64,000 bases of DNA, from NCBI GenBank assembly GCA_964452645.1, contig CAYVMO010000006.1, positions 68,565 through 132,564 of the forward strand, written 5' to 3'. This DNA is from CAYXTW01 sp964452645 (GTDB lineage: Bacteria; Zixibacteria; MSB-5A5; GN15; PGXB01). Below the pieces are notes generated by a model, which saw nothing but the letters and a program-made list of their open reading frames with translations, ran no database searches and was not told where the DNA came from. Position numbers and translations under genes: made by a program. Shown in pieces: positions 45,948-54,900 of this stretch (its first letter is position 1; each line of letters starts with the position of its first letter).

Positions 45948-46790
45948 ATGGTGAAAGCAACGAAAAACAAATATCAATTCTCCGACCGGATTGCAATCCT
46001 CGGTGTCGGCAATATCGGGCAGGCGATGGCCGAGGGATTGATCCTGGCCGGCGGCTATAAACCGTCGCAGGTTTATCTGACCCGTCGGCGTGTTCGGACG
46101 CTGGAGGACTTCGGCAAACGCGGTTTTATCGTGACCGGCGACAACGCCGACGCGGTAACCAACTGCAAAACGGTTATTATCGCCGTCCAGCCGGATCACC
46201 TGGACACTCTTCTCGACTCCATCAGAAATTCGGTCCTGCCGGGCAAACACCTGATATTGTCGACCGTCACCGGTGTCCCCACCTCCGAGATCGACCGACA
46301 GTTGGGCGGAAATATTTCCATTATCCGTATCATGCCCAATATCGCTGTCGCTATCGGCGAATCGATGACCTGTCTGGCCGCCGATAACCAGAACGGCCGG
46401 CCGCTTCAGACGGCGGTCAAACTGTTTAATAAGCTGGGCAAGACGCTGGTCATTCCCGAAGAGGATATGATTGCCGCGACGGCGCTTTGCGCCTGCGGTG
46501 TCGCATTTTTCCTGCGTTCGATACGAGCTTCTTCGCAAGGCGGCATCCAGATCGGTTTTCATGCCGAGGAAGCGCTCCGGATGGCGGCCCAGACCGCTCG
46601 CGGGGCGGCCTCGCTCCTGCTGGAATCGCATATTCATCCGGAATCGGAAATCGACAAAGTTACCACGCCGCGCGGCTGTACCATTGCCGGATTGAACCGG
46701 ATGGAGCATGAGGGATTTTCCTCGGCGATGATTCAGGGCCTGGTGACCGCAACCGAAATCGCCGCCTCGCTTTTTTTAAAAGATAAGTAA
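45948..46790 (+). CDS. proC: Pyrroline-5-carboxylate reductase
   Basis: NAD(P)H-dependent last step of proline synthesis. The N-terminal dinucleotide fold is ILGVGNIGQAMAEGL, followed by the characteristic VITGVPTSEIDRQLGG-like region, IRIMPNIAVAIGESM, and the C-terminal helical signature ESHIHPESEIDKVTTPRGCTIAGLNRMEHEGF. At 280 residues it is near the family's normal length (~270). The ATG at 45948 and the GTG at 45951 are both possible starts; neither has a good ribosome-binding site. Confidence 0.93.
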   Translation: MVKATKNKYQFSDRIAILGVGNIGQAMAEGLILAGGYKPSQVYLTRRRVRTLEDFGKRGFIVTGDNADAVTNCKTVIIAVQPDHLDTLLDSIRNSVLPGKHLILSTVTGVPTSEIDRQLGGNISIIRIMPNIAVAIGESMTCLAADNQNGRPLQTAVKLFNKLGKTLVIPEEDMIAATALCACGVAFFLRSIRASSQGGIQIGFHAEEALRMAAQTARGAASLLLESHIHPESEIDKVTTPRGCTIAGLNRMEHEGFSSAMIQGLVTATEIAASLFLKDK

Positions 46791-46804
46791 ATCATCTGCG
46801 CGTA

Positions 46805-46861
46805 CATGGCTGGCGTGCGTCCTCGTGAAATCCTGACAAAGGAAGGGTGCACCAACGAAAT
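46805..46861 (+). repeat. 57-bp repeat, left copy
   Basis: Matches the right copy at 49741-49797 in inverted orientation at 55 of 57 positions (starts CATGGCTGGCGTGCG, ends CACCAACGAAAT). The two copies flank the HEPN/GGQHR cassette. Confidence 0.9.
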
Positions 46862-47318
46862 GGCTTCGTTTTTAATTTTTGATTTTTTTTTGCGGGTCAA
46901 GATTGAAATGGCAGAACCACATCGCCCCATAAGAACGGGGCTCGGGTTCTTCCCTACTTTTAATATTAGATTTCGAGGCAATAAAGATGTTGGGTTGTTC
47001 GCTCGGCGTGAGGAATTGCACCCTCGCTCGGAATATCGTCCGAAACAAGATGAAAATTCGCGTAACCGGTTGCGGGAGATGCAAGTCCAATGAATTGGCT
47101 TCGTTTCGCATATTTTAACATCTTTATTTTTATTCTTTCCCCCCGAGAAACGCGGTGAGCATAAGTCCACGTGCGCCAACAAATTGGCTTCGTTACGAAT
47201 TGCCCACAATGATTTTATAAAACAGGTTCGTTCCATACCGTTCCTTTTTCATATTTCTATATAACCGCCGGGAGACAGGATTAACACTGATTTGGTGCAT
47301 AATTTGATTTAAAGGTAG

Positions 47319-47400
47319 GTCAGGATCCCTGCCCGAGACATTGAGCCTTGGCGAGATGTCGAAGGGCCCCAAGGGATTCCATCCCGAGGGCGATCCTGAC
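47319..47400. repeat. Imperfect inverted repeat, REP-like
   Basis: Arms GTCAGGATC and GATCCTGAC at the two ends, extended by GCCC/GGGC after a 3-base bulge. It is located just downstream of the HEPN-like gene on the minus strand, so it could act as its transcription end, but no T-run follows. Confidence 0.55.
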
Positions 47401-47431
47401 AATCGCGAATTTATGATGTTGCAGGCATATA

Positions 47432-48010
47432 TCAAAAATCGAGATTGGAATAAATACCGCTTTTAGCCAATGGATATTGTTGGTTATAAACAGATTTATA
47501 GATGACGTCTAATACTTTGATTATTGCCTCAATATATTCCCGTGCTTTTTTTTCACTTATTTTGACTACTTGTTTCGGGTGCGTTAGCCTATTTCGATAT
47601 TTAATACCTTCTCTTAACGTGATCCACCATTGGGTATCATAATGGAATTTACGTTTCCTAAAACTATTCATTAAAAACATTATTCGATCTTCAAGTTTAT
47701 ATATTTTTAATTTGTCAGATAATTCGAACTTCCCTTTCACCAACTCTATATTCTTTTCAAAAAAAACGGATTGTGTCAATAAAGGAAGGTCCTTTCTTTC
47801 AGAAAAGTCATCGGCAATAGCGTTCAAGTTAGCCTCGAGACCTGCAAATGCCAAAAGAATCGCGGCATGTAGATAAGCAGTCTTACCATCCGCATCGGAT
47901 TCGATGGCGGCTTTTTCAAAAAATCGCTTAGATTCTTCAAGAAGTGATTTGCAATAATCATCTACTTCATTCAAATTGCTATATCCTTTCCTCAGCTTCT
48001 TTCGCTTCAA
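47432..48010 (-). CDS. HEPN-like protein (possible RNase)
   Basis: Up to 192 residues, mostly alpha-helical. Residues ~40-65 form a long helix (AYLHAAILLAFAGLEANLNAIADDF), and YRNRLTHPK gives R139-N-x3-H144, the R-[N/D/H]-x(3-5)-H motif of HEPN ribonucleases. The frame opens with a TTG at 48010; another TTG 36 bases later (about 47974) has AAAGGA 9 bases upstream and may be the true start. It overlaps the 3' end of the GGQHR gene, so the two are coupled. AT-rich compared with its neighbours. A defence or toxin role is an inference. Confidence 0.72.
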   Translation of the reverse strand: MKRKKLRKGYSNLNEVDDYCKSLLEESKRFFEKAAIESDADGKTAYLHAAILLAFAGLEANLNAIADDFSERKDLPLLTQSVFFEKNIELVKGKFELSDKLKIYKLEDRIMFLMNSFRKRKFHYDTQWWITLREGIKYRNRLTHPKQVVKISEKKAREYIEAIIKVLDVIYKSVYNQQYPLAKSGIYSNLDF

Positions 48011-49244
48011 TAACTGCTTTTTTTGCGTGGTATCTTTTGATTGCCGTATCGGCTATTGCCTTTTTTATACCTTCGCCCTTTTCGGCCTGTAAATAGAATA
48101 ACTCTACGAATCGGCCTCTCTCTTTCGTGTCACTTCTTGTGCCCAATCCTCTGTAATTATCCGGGTCTGTTTTATGTTTTGCTTTTGCAAGAACTTTGGC
48201 ATTTAAAGGATCTATATTTTTTTGCATTCTAAGGTTAAAATGTCTCTTTAATCTTGTTGGATTATTTTTCAGTAAACCAGCAACAAATGGCCATGAAGAT
48301 ATAACGGCAAAAGTATATACTTTTTCAGCAAATTCAGCTTTCCTAGTATTATCAGAGGTTTTATTTTGGTAGTAATCTCTTTGCGCCTGGCCTAACAAAA
48401 CGAATTCTCTGCCAGCCTTTTCCAAATCTTTGTCATCCCAAAGGCTTGGAGTATCTGTTTTTAACGAATCCCAATCGGAGTCGACCCCGCCACTTTTTGC
48501 CAATATAGGGGTAGTTTTCGTGTTGGAAAATTCTTTGGAATCAATTTTGCATCCCGAATAATAATTCATAATGAACGTGCGTGCATCTCTTACTGTGATT
48601 GCATGACCCTTTTGTCTTCTGCTGGAAAAATCTGAGCCCTCCTCTAGAAAACCTACTTTTTGACACCAGTTTCTTAATTGAGGCCCTGATACGGTTTCAT
48701 ACATTCTGTCCAAAAGGTCGGATGATACAGCAATATTGGTATTCGATATGAGTTGTACATCCAGCCTTTGATCGGTATCAAGATTGAAGTATATTTTTAA
48801 TCCATGATATACATTCATATTCTTTTGCAATGCTTCTTTAATCGCCAGGAATCTATGTTGTCCACCAATAATTTTCAAAGGGTGTTTGGGATCGAAATTA
48901 TCCGTATACTCAGCAACAATATTGCTGAAAGTCCGACCGCCCAAAGCATCGCTTTGCATCCTTTCATATGCAACATGATCCTCTTCTATTTCTCTATTGG
49001 CCCTATATTCAGGCTGCTCTTCGGGATCAAGTGGGACGTCAATAGTCCCAAGATTTACAATGATTTCCGCGAGTAAATGGCATTCGCAATAAATGGCGTT
49101 TGTTCTGGAGTCCGCCAATAAATAGAGACTATTAATTTCGAGCGGTTTGCATATAGTTGCGAAATCTTCTAACAATTGCTCAATTTCATCTGATCTTTCG
49201 GAAAGTTTTTTGGGCAATTCGTTAATAATTTGTAATTTTTTCAT
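47979..49244 (-). CDS. DGQHR/DndB-like protein (GGQHR variant)
   Basis: A 421-residue protein with the ParB/DndB-like motif IIGGQHRFLAI (G127-G128-Q129-H130-R131), preceded by LGGRTFSNIVAEY and followed by VYHGLKIYFNLDTDQRLDVQLISNTN. The family name motif is DGQHR; Gly replaces Asp here. DndB proteins regulate phosphorothioate DNA modification, and other relatives occur in defence islands, but no dndCDE genes are in the window. The C-terminus is Lys/Glu/Ala-rich. AT-rich composition and repeats on both sides suggest acquisition by transfer. Confidence 0.78.
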   Translation of the reverse strand: MKKLQIINELPKKLSERSDEIEQLLEDFATICKPLEINSLYLLADSRTNAIYCECHLLAEIIVNLGTIDVPLDPEEQPEYRANREIEEDHVAYERMQSDALGGRTFSNIVAEYTDNFDPKHPLKIIGGQHRFLAIKEALQKNMNVYHGLKIYFNLDTDQRLDVQLISNTNIAVSSDLLDRMYETVSGPQLRNWCQKVGFLEEGSDFSSRRQKGHAITVRDARTFIMNYYSGCKIDSKEFSNTKTTPILAKSGGVDSDWDSLKTDTPSLWDDKDLEKAGREFVLLGQAQRDYYQNKTSDNTRKAEFAEKVYTFAVISSWPFVAGLLKNNPTRLKRHFNLRMQKNIDPLNAKVLAKAKHKTDPDNYRGLGTRSDTKERGRFVELFYLQAEKGEGIKKAIADTAIKRYHAKKAVIEAKEAEERI

Positions 49245-49669
49245 AATTTACCTGATTAAAGTTTAGTAACGACTAATTTTTATAATATAAGTATTCGCTA
49301 ATAGTCATTGTATTCCATGCCTTGCATATTTAAATTGTAAACGAAGGGGCCTTTCATTAATCGTTTGCTGTGTAGCCCATCCGCGCTGCGGTGGGTTTCT
49401 TACCCGTTACATTTTTTCTCCAAAAATCACATTTACAGCGCCGATATCAATGACGTGATGCGAATTCTCCAATGGCGCATTGATAATATGCTCCATTACC
49501 TGAATAAAATCAACACCATTCTTTATTATCTCGCGTTTATGCGCAATATTGGCAAGAATTTTTGGGGAATTGTGACAGGAATTGGCACTGGTTTGTGGTT
49601 TTGGGTATGGACTGACAAATCGTGAAGATAGATTGCGACGCAATGTTATTGCCACGCCCTCAATAAGGG

Positions 49670-49687
49670 GCAGACGAGGGCGTCTGC
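49670..49687. repeat. Palindromic REP-like element, copy 1
   Basis: GCAGACG-AGGG-CGTCTGC, a perfect 7-bp stem, within a longer ~28-base identical context shared with copy 2 (about 49665-49693). Confidence 0.8.
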
Positions 49688-49740
49688 CGCCCACAATACC
49701 CCGAAGAATCGGGATATCGGGCTCGCAATGACGTGATACG

Positions 49741-49797
49741 ATTTCGTTGGTGCACCCTTCCTTTGTCAGGATTTCACGAGGACGCATGCCAGCCACG
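49741..49797 (-). repeat. 57-bp repeat, right copy (inverted)
   Basis: Reverse complement of the unit at 46805-46861 with two mismatches. The flanking sequences of the two copies are unrelated, so the repeat unit is about 57 bp. Confidence 0.9.
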
Positions 49798-49807
49798 ATA
49801 TAAGGGG

Positions 49808-49825
49808 GCAGACGAGGGCGTCTGC
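49808..49825. repeat. Palindromic REP-like element, copy 2
   Basis: Second copy of GCAGACGAGGGCGTCTGC, directly downstream of the right 57-bp repeat, in the same orientation as copy 1. Confidence 0.8.
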
Positions 49826-49841
49826 CGCCCACGCGGATTGT

Positions 49842-49883
49842 CAGGAGCGCCCTTCACTATGTTCAGGACCTTCGGCAGGGCTC
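49842..49883 (+). repeat. 42-bp hairpin repeat, copy 1
   Basis: Begins CAGGAGCGCCCTTCAC and ends CTTCGGCAGGGCTC; the ends can pair (GGAG..CCCT with AGGG.CTC). Three direct copies are present in the window (also 49910-49951 and 50515-50556). Confidence 0.85.
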
Positions 49884-49909
49884 GCTGGCCTACGCCACCC
49901 CACCGGTGT

Positions 49910-49951
49910 CAGGAGCACCCTTCACTTTGTTCAGGACCTTCGGCAGGGCTC
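49910..49951 (+). repeat. 42-bp hairpin repeat, copy 2
   Basis: Differs from copy 3 only by A for G near the start (GGAGCACCC) as read by eye; same orientation. Confidence 0.85.
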
Positions 49952-50123
49952 CATGACCTGCGCCCCACCCCGCTTTGACAGAAACGCCGTAAAGGATAAC
50001 CGCCCGGCGAAATATCCATTGCGTTTGTTTTTAACAATCGGATATTATGGATAAAATAAACGTCGTTTAAAGCGTTCGTGCTGTAAAATGTAAGAATTCG
50101 AATCTTATCAAAGGAGGATCAAG

Positions 50124-50387
50124 ATGAAGCTGAATGTGAAAGCTTTCGCTCTGACGAGCGGGATTATCTGGGGAGTCTGCCTTCTATTTACCGCCTGGTG
50201 GGTGATGATATTCGAGGGCGCCACCGGTGATCCGCTGGCCATCGGGCATATTTATCGCGGCTTTAATGTCAGCCCGCTGGGGAGCATTATCGGCCTGATA
50301 TGGGGTTTTGTCGATGGTCTCATAGGCGGGGCGATATTTGCGTGGCTTTATAATCTAATAGCGGGCGGAGCGAAAAAGCCGGAATAG
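50124..50387 (+). CDS. Small holin-like membrane protein
   Basis: An 87-residue protein with a strong RBS (AAGGAGG, ~9 bases upstream) and two membrane segments (ALTSGIIWGVCLLFTAWWVMIF and SIIGLIWGFVDGLIGGAIFAWLYNLIAG). The pattern with YRGFNVSPLGSIIGLIWGF in the middle matches chromosomal proteins commonly labelled 'bacteriophage holin' in bacterial genomes. There are no phage genes nearby, so a lysis role is unlikely; its function is unknown. Confidence 0.82.
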   Translation: MKLNVKAFALTSGIIWGVCLLFTAWWVMIFEGATGDPLAIGHIYRGFNVSPLGSIIGLIWGFVDGLIGGAIFAWLYNLIAGGAKKPE

Positions 50388-50514
50388 ATTATAATTGATA
50401 AAACGATTCAATCGCCGAACCGGTTCGTGATTTCGCCGCGGCCAAGAGTTCACAGGTACAGAGGACCGACGAGGACGTTTGAGGGCCACAATGTTTCGCG
50501 CTTCGCGCGATCGG

Positions 50515-50556
50515 CAGGAGCGCCCTTCACTTTGTTCAGGACCTTCGGCAGGGCTC
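50515..50556 (+). repeat. 42-bp hairpin repeat, copy 3
   Basis: Same unit and orientation as the copies near 49.8-49.95 kb, on the other side of the holin-like gene. Confidence 0.85.
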
Positions 50557-50695
50557 CTGCCCTATGATTGCAGCTGTAGTCCCACCCTTCTTCCCGTTCC
50601 GGCGAGTCTGAGGACTCGCACGGCACGGATCAGGCTGGGATTATCGGCTCGATAAATCGGGAATCGGAGTATGCAATTGCGCAAAATTGCACTAT

Positions 50696-50722
50696 AAAAA
50701 AGGCGGTGCCGAGCACCGCCTT
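50696..50722 (-). terminator. Rho-independent terminator of the thioredoxin genes
   Basis: On the minus strand AAGGCGGTGC-TCG-GCACCGCCTT, a 10-bp stem, followed by a T-run (TTTTTTA). Confidence 0.85.
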
Positions 50723-50777
50723 GGATAAATTAAATGCACAAATTAAATTATTTTTCAATCATATTATAATTTCATCA

Positions 50778-51311
50778 TCAGATTATTTCTTCGACCGCCT
50801 TTTTGAATTCATTATATGTCCGCATGCCGACATATCGACCGGTTTCGTTGCCGTCGCGATCAAAAAATATCGTCGTCGGGACTCCGGCGCCGAGTTTGAA
50901 ATATCGCGCCGCCTCGCTACTGGCCATCAACATCACCCAGTCATAGCCACCCTTCTCGACATAAGCCTTGACCTTGCCGGGGGTATCATTGACGGCGATT
51001 CCAACAATCTCGAGACCTTTGGGACTGTATTCTTCATATATCCGCTTCAAATCCGGCATCTCGTGACGGCAGGGCGGGCACCACGATCCCCAGAAGTTTA
51101 TAATCATAGGCTGTTTGCCTTTATAATCGTCAAGATTCCACGGATTGCCGTCGATGTCGCGCAGGTTCAAAAAACCGGTAGAAGACGCCTGCACCTGTCC
51201 CTGCGCCACGCGCCCGGTTTTCTGAGTATCGTTATCATTCGAAGATGAGCAGGAAATCATCAAAAGCGCCAGAGCAAAAAATAATGCGATTATGTATATA
51301 TCCTTTTTCAT
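50778..51311 (-). CDS. TlpA-like thiol-disulfide oxidoreductase, lipoprotein
   Basis: A 177-residue periplasmic thioredoxin-fold protein. The lipobox is LMISC (Cys21), and the redox motif WCPPC sits in INFWGSWCPPCRHEMPDLKRIYEEY; a cis-Pro follows in GAGVPTTIFFDRDG. Such proteins reduce disulfides or serve cytochrome maturation. RBS CGGAGG precedes the ATG. It lies 12 bases after the second thioredoxin gene, so the two form an operon ending at the terminator at 50696. Confidence 0.93.
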   Translation of the reverse strand: MKKDIYIIALFFALALLMISCSSSNDNDTQKTGRVAQGQVQASSTGFLNLRDIDGNPWNLDDYKGKQPMIINFWGSWCPPCRHEMPDLKRIYEEYSPKGLEIVGIAVNDTPGKVKAYVEKGGYDWVMLMASSEAARYFKLGAGVPTTIFFDRDGNETGRYVGMRTYNEFKKAVEEII

Positions 51312-51323
51312 TTGTCCTCCGGA

Positions 51324-51899
51324 TTATCCCTTGGCAAGCGACTTGCGACCGCCGTTTTTCATATATTCGTCGAATTTCATTTTATCATAAAGCGCTTCTT
51401 TCATAAAATAAAGCACATCCATCATCACATCCGGACTTTGATAGCCGGGCAGCACGCCCAGTTTTTCGCTGTCCGGTTTCAAAAACCAGTAGGCCGGATA
51501 TCCGCGGATGCGGTATTCGGAGACGGCCAGATTGCGTTCGGTTATTTTGTAACCGTCGATATCGAGTTCTTTCCTGGATTCGGCATTGACTTTGATAGCG
51601 ACAAAATTCTCATTAAGCATCTTGACTATCTCGGGCCGGACAAAAACCTCCTTGTCCATTTTCTTGCAGTAATAGCACCAATTGGTATAAAAATCGACCA
51701 AAATGTGTTTCTTTTCTTTTTTGGCCTTTTCCAGCCCAACATCGTAGGGAAGCCAGTTTATTTCGGTCGAATCGATCGATTCGGTTTTTTTGCCCGGATT
51801 ATCCTTCTTCTCGGCCTTTTCGGCACTCCGAACACCCAGCGCCGAAACCAGTAAAATCAACACCAAAGCCAGAATATTAGTGGAAATAATTTTTTTCAC
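51324..51899 (-). CDS. Secreted thioredoxin-family protein (WCYYC)
   Basis: A 191-residue exported thioredoxin-fold protein starting at a GTG with GGCGGTG upstream. The signal peptide runs to residue ~25; the redox motif WCYYC lies in HILVDFYTNWCYYCKKMDKEVF, and IRGYPAYWFLKPDSEKLG carries the cis-Pro. It resembles DsbD-gamma/thioredoxin-7-like domains. It probably works with the TlpA-like protein downstream in periplasmic thiol exchange; a direct partner is not visible. Confidence 0.88.
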   Translation of the reverse strand: MKKIISTNILALVLILLVSALGVRSAEKAEKKDNPGKKTESIDSTEINWLPYDVGLEKAKKEKKHILVDFYTNWCYYCKKMDKEVFVRPEIVKMLNENFVAIKVNAESRKELDIDGYKITERNLAVSEYRIRGYPAYWFLKPDSEKLGVLPGYQSPDVMMDVLYFMKEALYDKMKFDEYMKNGGRKSLAKG

Positions 51900-51997
51900 T
51901 GTTCACCGCCTAATCAAGTAAGTTGCAGCTATATCTATTATTACAATATACAACATAATCCGAACAAAAAAAGTTCTTTTTTATTTATCCGGTTTAT

Positions 51998-54900
51998 TTA
52001 TCCAAGGGGCTGCAGGAATACAGAAGAATCGCCGAGAATTTCTTTCAATTTAATAAGAAGATCGTTTTTGGGCTCGATGACAAAGCGTTTGGATTTGATA
52101 TAATATTCATCGCCGTTCTGGCGCGCCGCAATCATCACCGGGATTTTGCCCTTATTTTTTTCCAGGGCGTTTTGGATGGCCGCAAGTTTTCGTTCGGAGG
52201 TGTTTTCATCGATTCTTATAACCAGTTGGCAGTTAAACTGTTTTGCCAGCGATTCAAGCGGAAAGAGGTCGTTGACGATGATTTTGGCCGCCTCCTCCTC
52301 GCGGGTCGAAACGCGACCGCTGACCATGATAATTTCGTCTTCACGGATATATGCTTTGCCTTTTTCGTACGAATCGGAAAAGACGATCAGCTCGACATGA
52401 CCTTTAAAATCTTCGATGGTGACAAAGGCCATCCGGTTGCCGCGTTTATCGTTCATCAGTTTGACCGCAGAAATTATCCCGCCGAGACGCACCTCGCGAT
52501 TGTCATTGACAGTCGCCAGTTTTTCGGTATCGACCGTTCCGAAATTGACCAGTTCGGAGCGGAAGCGGTCGAGCGGATGACCGGAGACATAAAAGCCGAG
52601 CATCTCTTTTTCGCCTGACAGCTTTTTGGTGATAGACCAATCGTCCTTATCAGGCATCGTCGGTTCTTTGCGATCGATTTTGGTACCGTCCGCGGCAAAA
52701 AGGTCGTTGGTCTGCGAGGAGGATTGCACTTTCTGGCCGAATTCAAGCATCTCAACGACCACCGATGTTTTCTGAGCCCGATTTCCGGGCAGTGTATCCA
52801 TAGCGCCGGCGGCAATCATCGATTCCAGCGTGCGGCGGTTGATATTTTTAAGTTCCACACGGCTGACGATATCGGCGAGACTGGTGAATTTGCCGTCGGC
52901 TTTTCTGGAGCGGATAATCGCTTCCACGGCCCCTTCGCCGACATTCTTGATAGCGAGAAGCCCGAAACGGATTTTTTTATCGCGGACACTGAAGCCTATC
53001 TCGGATTCATTGACGTCGGGGGGCTGCACGATGATGTTCATGCGGCGGCATTCTTCCATCAGGATAAAAATGCGGCCGGCGTCATCCATTTCCGAGGTCA
53101 TTCCGGCGGCCATGAATTCGAGAGGATAATGGGTTTTCAGATAGGCGCATTGATAGGCGATGAGGGCATAGCCGGTGGAGTGCGCTTTGTTGAAGCCATA
53201 ACGGGCAAAAGTCTCAATCTGATCGAAAACCGAACCGGCGATTTTGGGGTCGATTTTATGCTCCCGGCAGCCGTCGAGAAATTCCTTTTTCTGCTCGGCC
53301 ATCAGTTTCGCCTGCTTCTTGCCCATGGCCTTGCGAAGAATATCGGCTTTGCCCATCGTGTATCCGGCGAGGGAATTGGCGATCTGAAGGACCTGCTCCT
53401 GAAAGACTATCACACCGTACGTGTCTTTCAGGATTTTTTCCAGTCGGGGATGCTCGAAAGTAACTTCCTGTCTGCCGTTTTTTCTTTCGATATAGATATC
53501 AATCATGCCGGAATCGAGCGGTCCCGGCCGATAGAGGGCGTTCATGACGGTCAGGTCGGTAAGATTTTCCGGTTTGAGCTTGCGCAGATAATCGCGCATG
53601 CCGCCCGATTCAAACTGGAAGATTCCAATAGTCTCGCCGCGTGCGAACAGTTTATATACTTTTTTTTCATTGAGGTCGATAGCATCGATATCGATTTTTT
53701 TGTCGTGGTTTTCTTCGATCATCTTCAGGCAATCCTGAATGACGGTCAGAGTACGAAGTCCGAGGAAATCCATTTTCAGCAGGCCGATTTCTTCGACCAT
53801 TTTCATGTCGAACTGGGTCGTGATTTCGTCTTTATTACTCTTAAACAGCGGGACATAGTCGGTTAAATCGGATGGTGCAATAACGACGCCCGCGGCATGC
53901 GTGGAAGCATGACGGGCCAGGCCTTCGAGCGGTCGGGAGAGGTCGATAAGTTTTTTGACGCGTTCGTCCTTATCGTACAACTGCTTCAATTCGCCGTTAT
54001 CTTTGAGCGCCTGTTCCAGAGTCATCCCGACCGCGAAAGGAATCATCTTGGCGATTTTGTCAACTTCCGAATACGGCATGCCGAGAACGCGGCCGACATC
54101 ACGCACGACACCGCGGGCGGCCATGGTCCCGAAAGTGATAATCTGGCAGACATTTTTTTCGTTGTACTTCTCAACGACATAATCGATAACTTTATCGCGG
54201 CCGCGATCGGCAAAATCAATATCAATGTCGGGCATGGAAATACGTTCCGGATTTAAGAAACGTTCGAAAAGCAGCGAGTATTTCATCGGATCGAGATTGG
54301 TTATGCCCAGACAATACGATACCAGAGAGCCGGCCGCCGAGCCGCGCCCCGGTCCCACGGCAACACCGATCGACCAGGCATGATCGATAAAATCTTTGAC
54401 AACCAGAAAATAACCGGCGTATTTCATCTGCCTGATGACCGACAGTTCATAGTCGAGACGTTCGTTAATCTCCTGACTAATTTTGCTGAATCGTTTTTTT
54501 AATCCTTCCACACAAAGATGACGAAGGTAGCTGTCGGGATCGGTATAGGGAGACGGAATGGGAAAATGCGGCAGATGCAATTTGCCCATCTCCATCTCGA
54601 GATTGCACTTCTCGGCGATCTGGACGGTGTTATCGATCGCTTCGGGATAATCTTTAAAAAGTTCCGCCATCTCTTCGGCCGATTTGAAATAAATCTGATC
54701 GGTATTGTACTTCATCCGGTCGGTATCGGAAATCAGCTTGCCGGTCTGAATACAGAGCAGGGCATCATGGGCCTCGGAATCTTCCTGTCTAAGATAATGG
54801 CAATCATTGGTGGCCACGATAGGAATCCCGGTCTGCCGATGGACGGTATAAATCATCGGCAACAGCAGCTCCTCTTTATCAAGGCCGTGGTTTTGCATCT

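Larger units (their letters stand above)
46791..47431. other. 641-base intergenic region with dispersed repeats
   Basis: I see no supported gene. The region holds one 57-bp repeat copy (46805-46861), three short direct repeats of a unit reading about AATTGGCTTCGTT (46858-46870, 47093-47106, 47182-47194) and an imperfect inverted repeat with arms GTCAGGATC/GATCCTGAC (47319-47400). Reading frames here run through repeats and look like shadows. Confidence 0.6.
49245..50123. other. 879-base intergenic region with several repeat families
   Basis: I see no supported gene. It contains the right 57-bp repeat, two copies of the palindromic GCAGACGAGGGCGTCTGC element, and two of three copies of a 42-bp hairpin-forming repeat. 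Two reading frames (49365-49625 plus, 49407-49832 minus) cross it; the minus frame has gene-like text (about 49410-49620) that could be a decayed gene end, but it reads straight into repeats. Confidence 0.6.
50388..50777. other. 390-base intergenic region with repeat and terminator
   Basis: It holds the third 42-bp repeat (50515-50556) and the minus-strand terminator of the thioredoxin pair (50696-50722). Otherwise nothing recognisable; no coding frame is supported. Confidence 0.6.

Noticed and set aside
46733..47236. Long frames in both strands of the intergenic region after proC
   Set aside because: They consist of dispersed repeats (AATTGGCTTCGTT units and the 57-bp element) and have no ribosome-binding sites.
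47979..49244. A DNA phosphorothioation (Dnd) locus
   Set aside because: Only a DndB-like GGQHR protein is present; no dndA, dndC, dndD or dndE in the window.
49407..49832. A 141-codon minus-strand frame in the repeat region
   Set aside because: Half of it is made of the REP-like and 57-bp repeats; the remainder has some gene-like text but no start signal of its own. At most a decayed gene end.
50124..50387. A prophage remnant, because of the holin-like protein
   Set aside because: No integrase, capsid, terminase or lysis genes nearby, and the family is common on chromosomes.
49842..50556. Three direct 42-bp repeats as a CRISPR array
   Set aside because: Spacing is irregular (26 bases, then over 500 with a gene between), the units form their own hairpins, and no cas genes are present.
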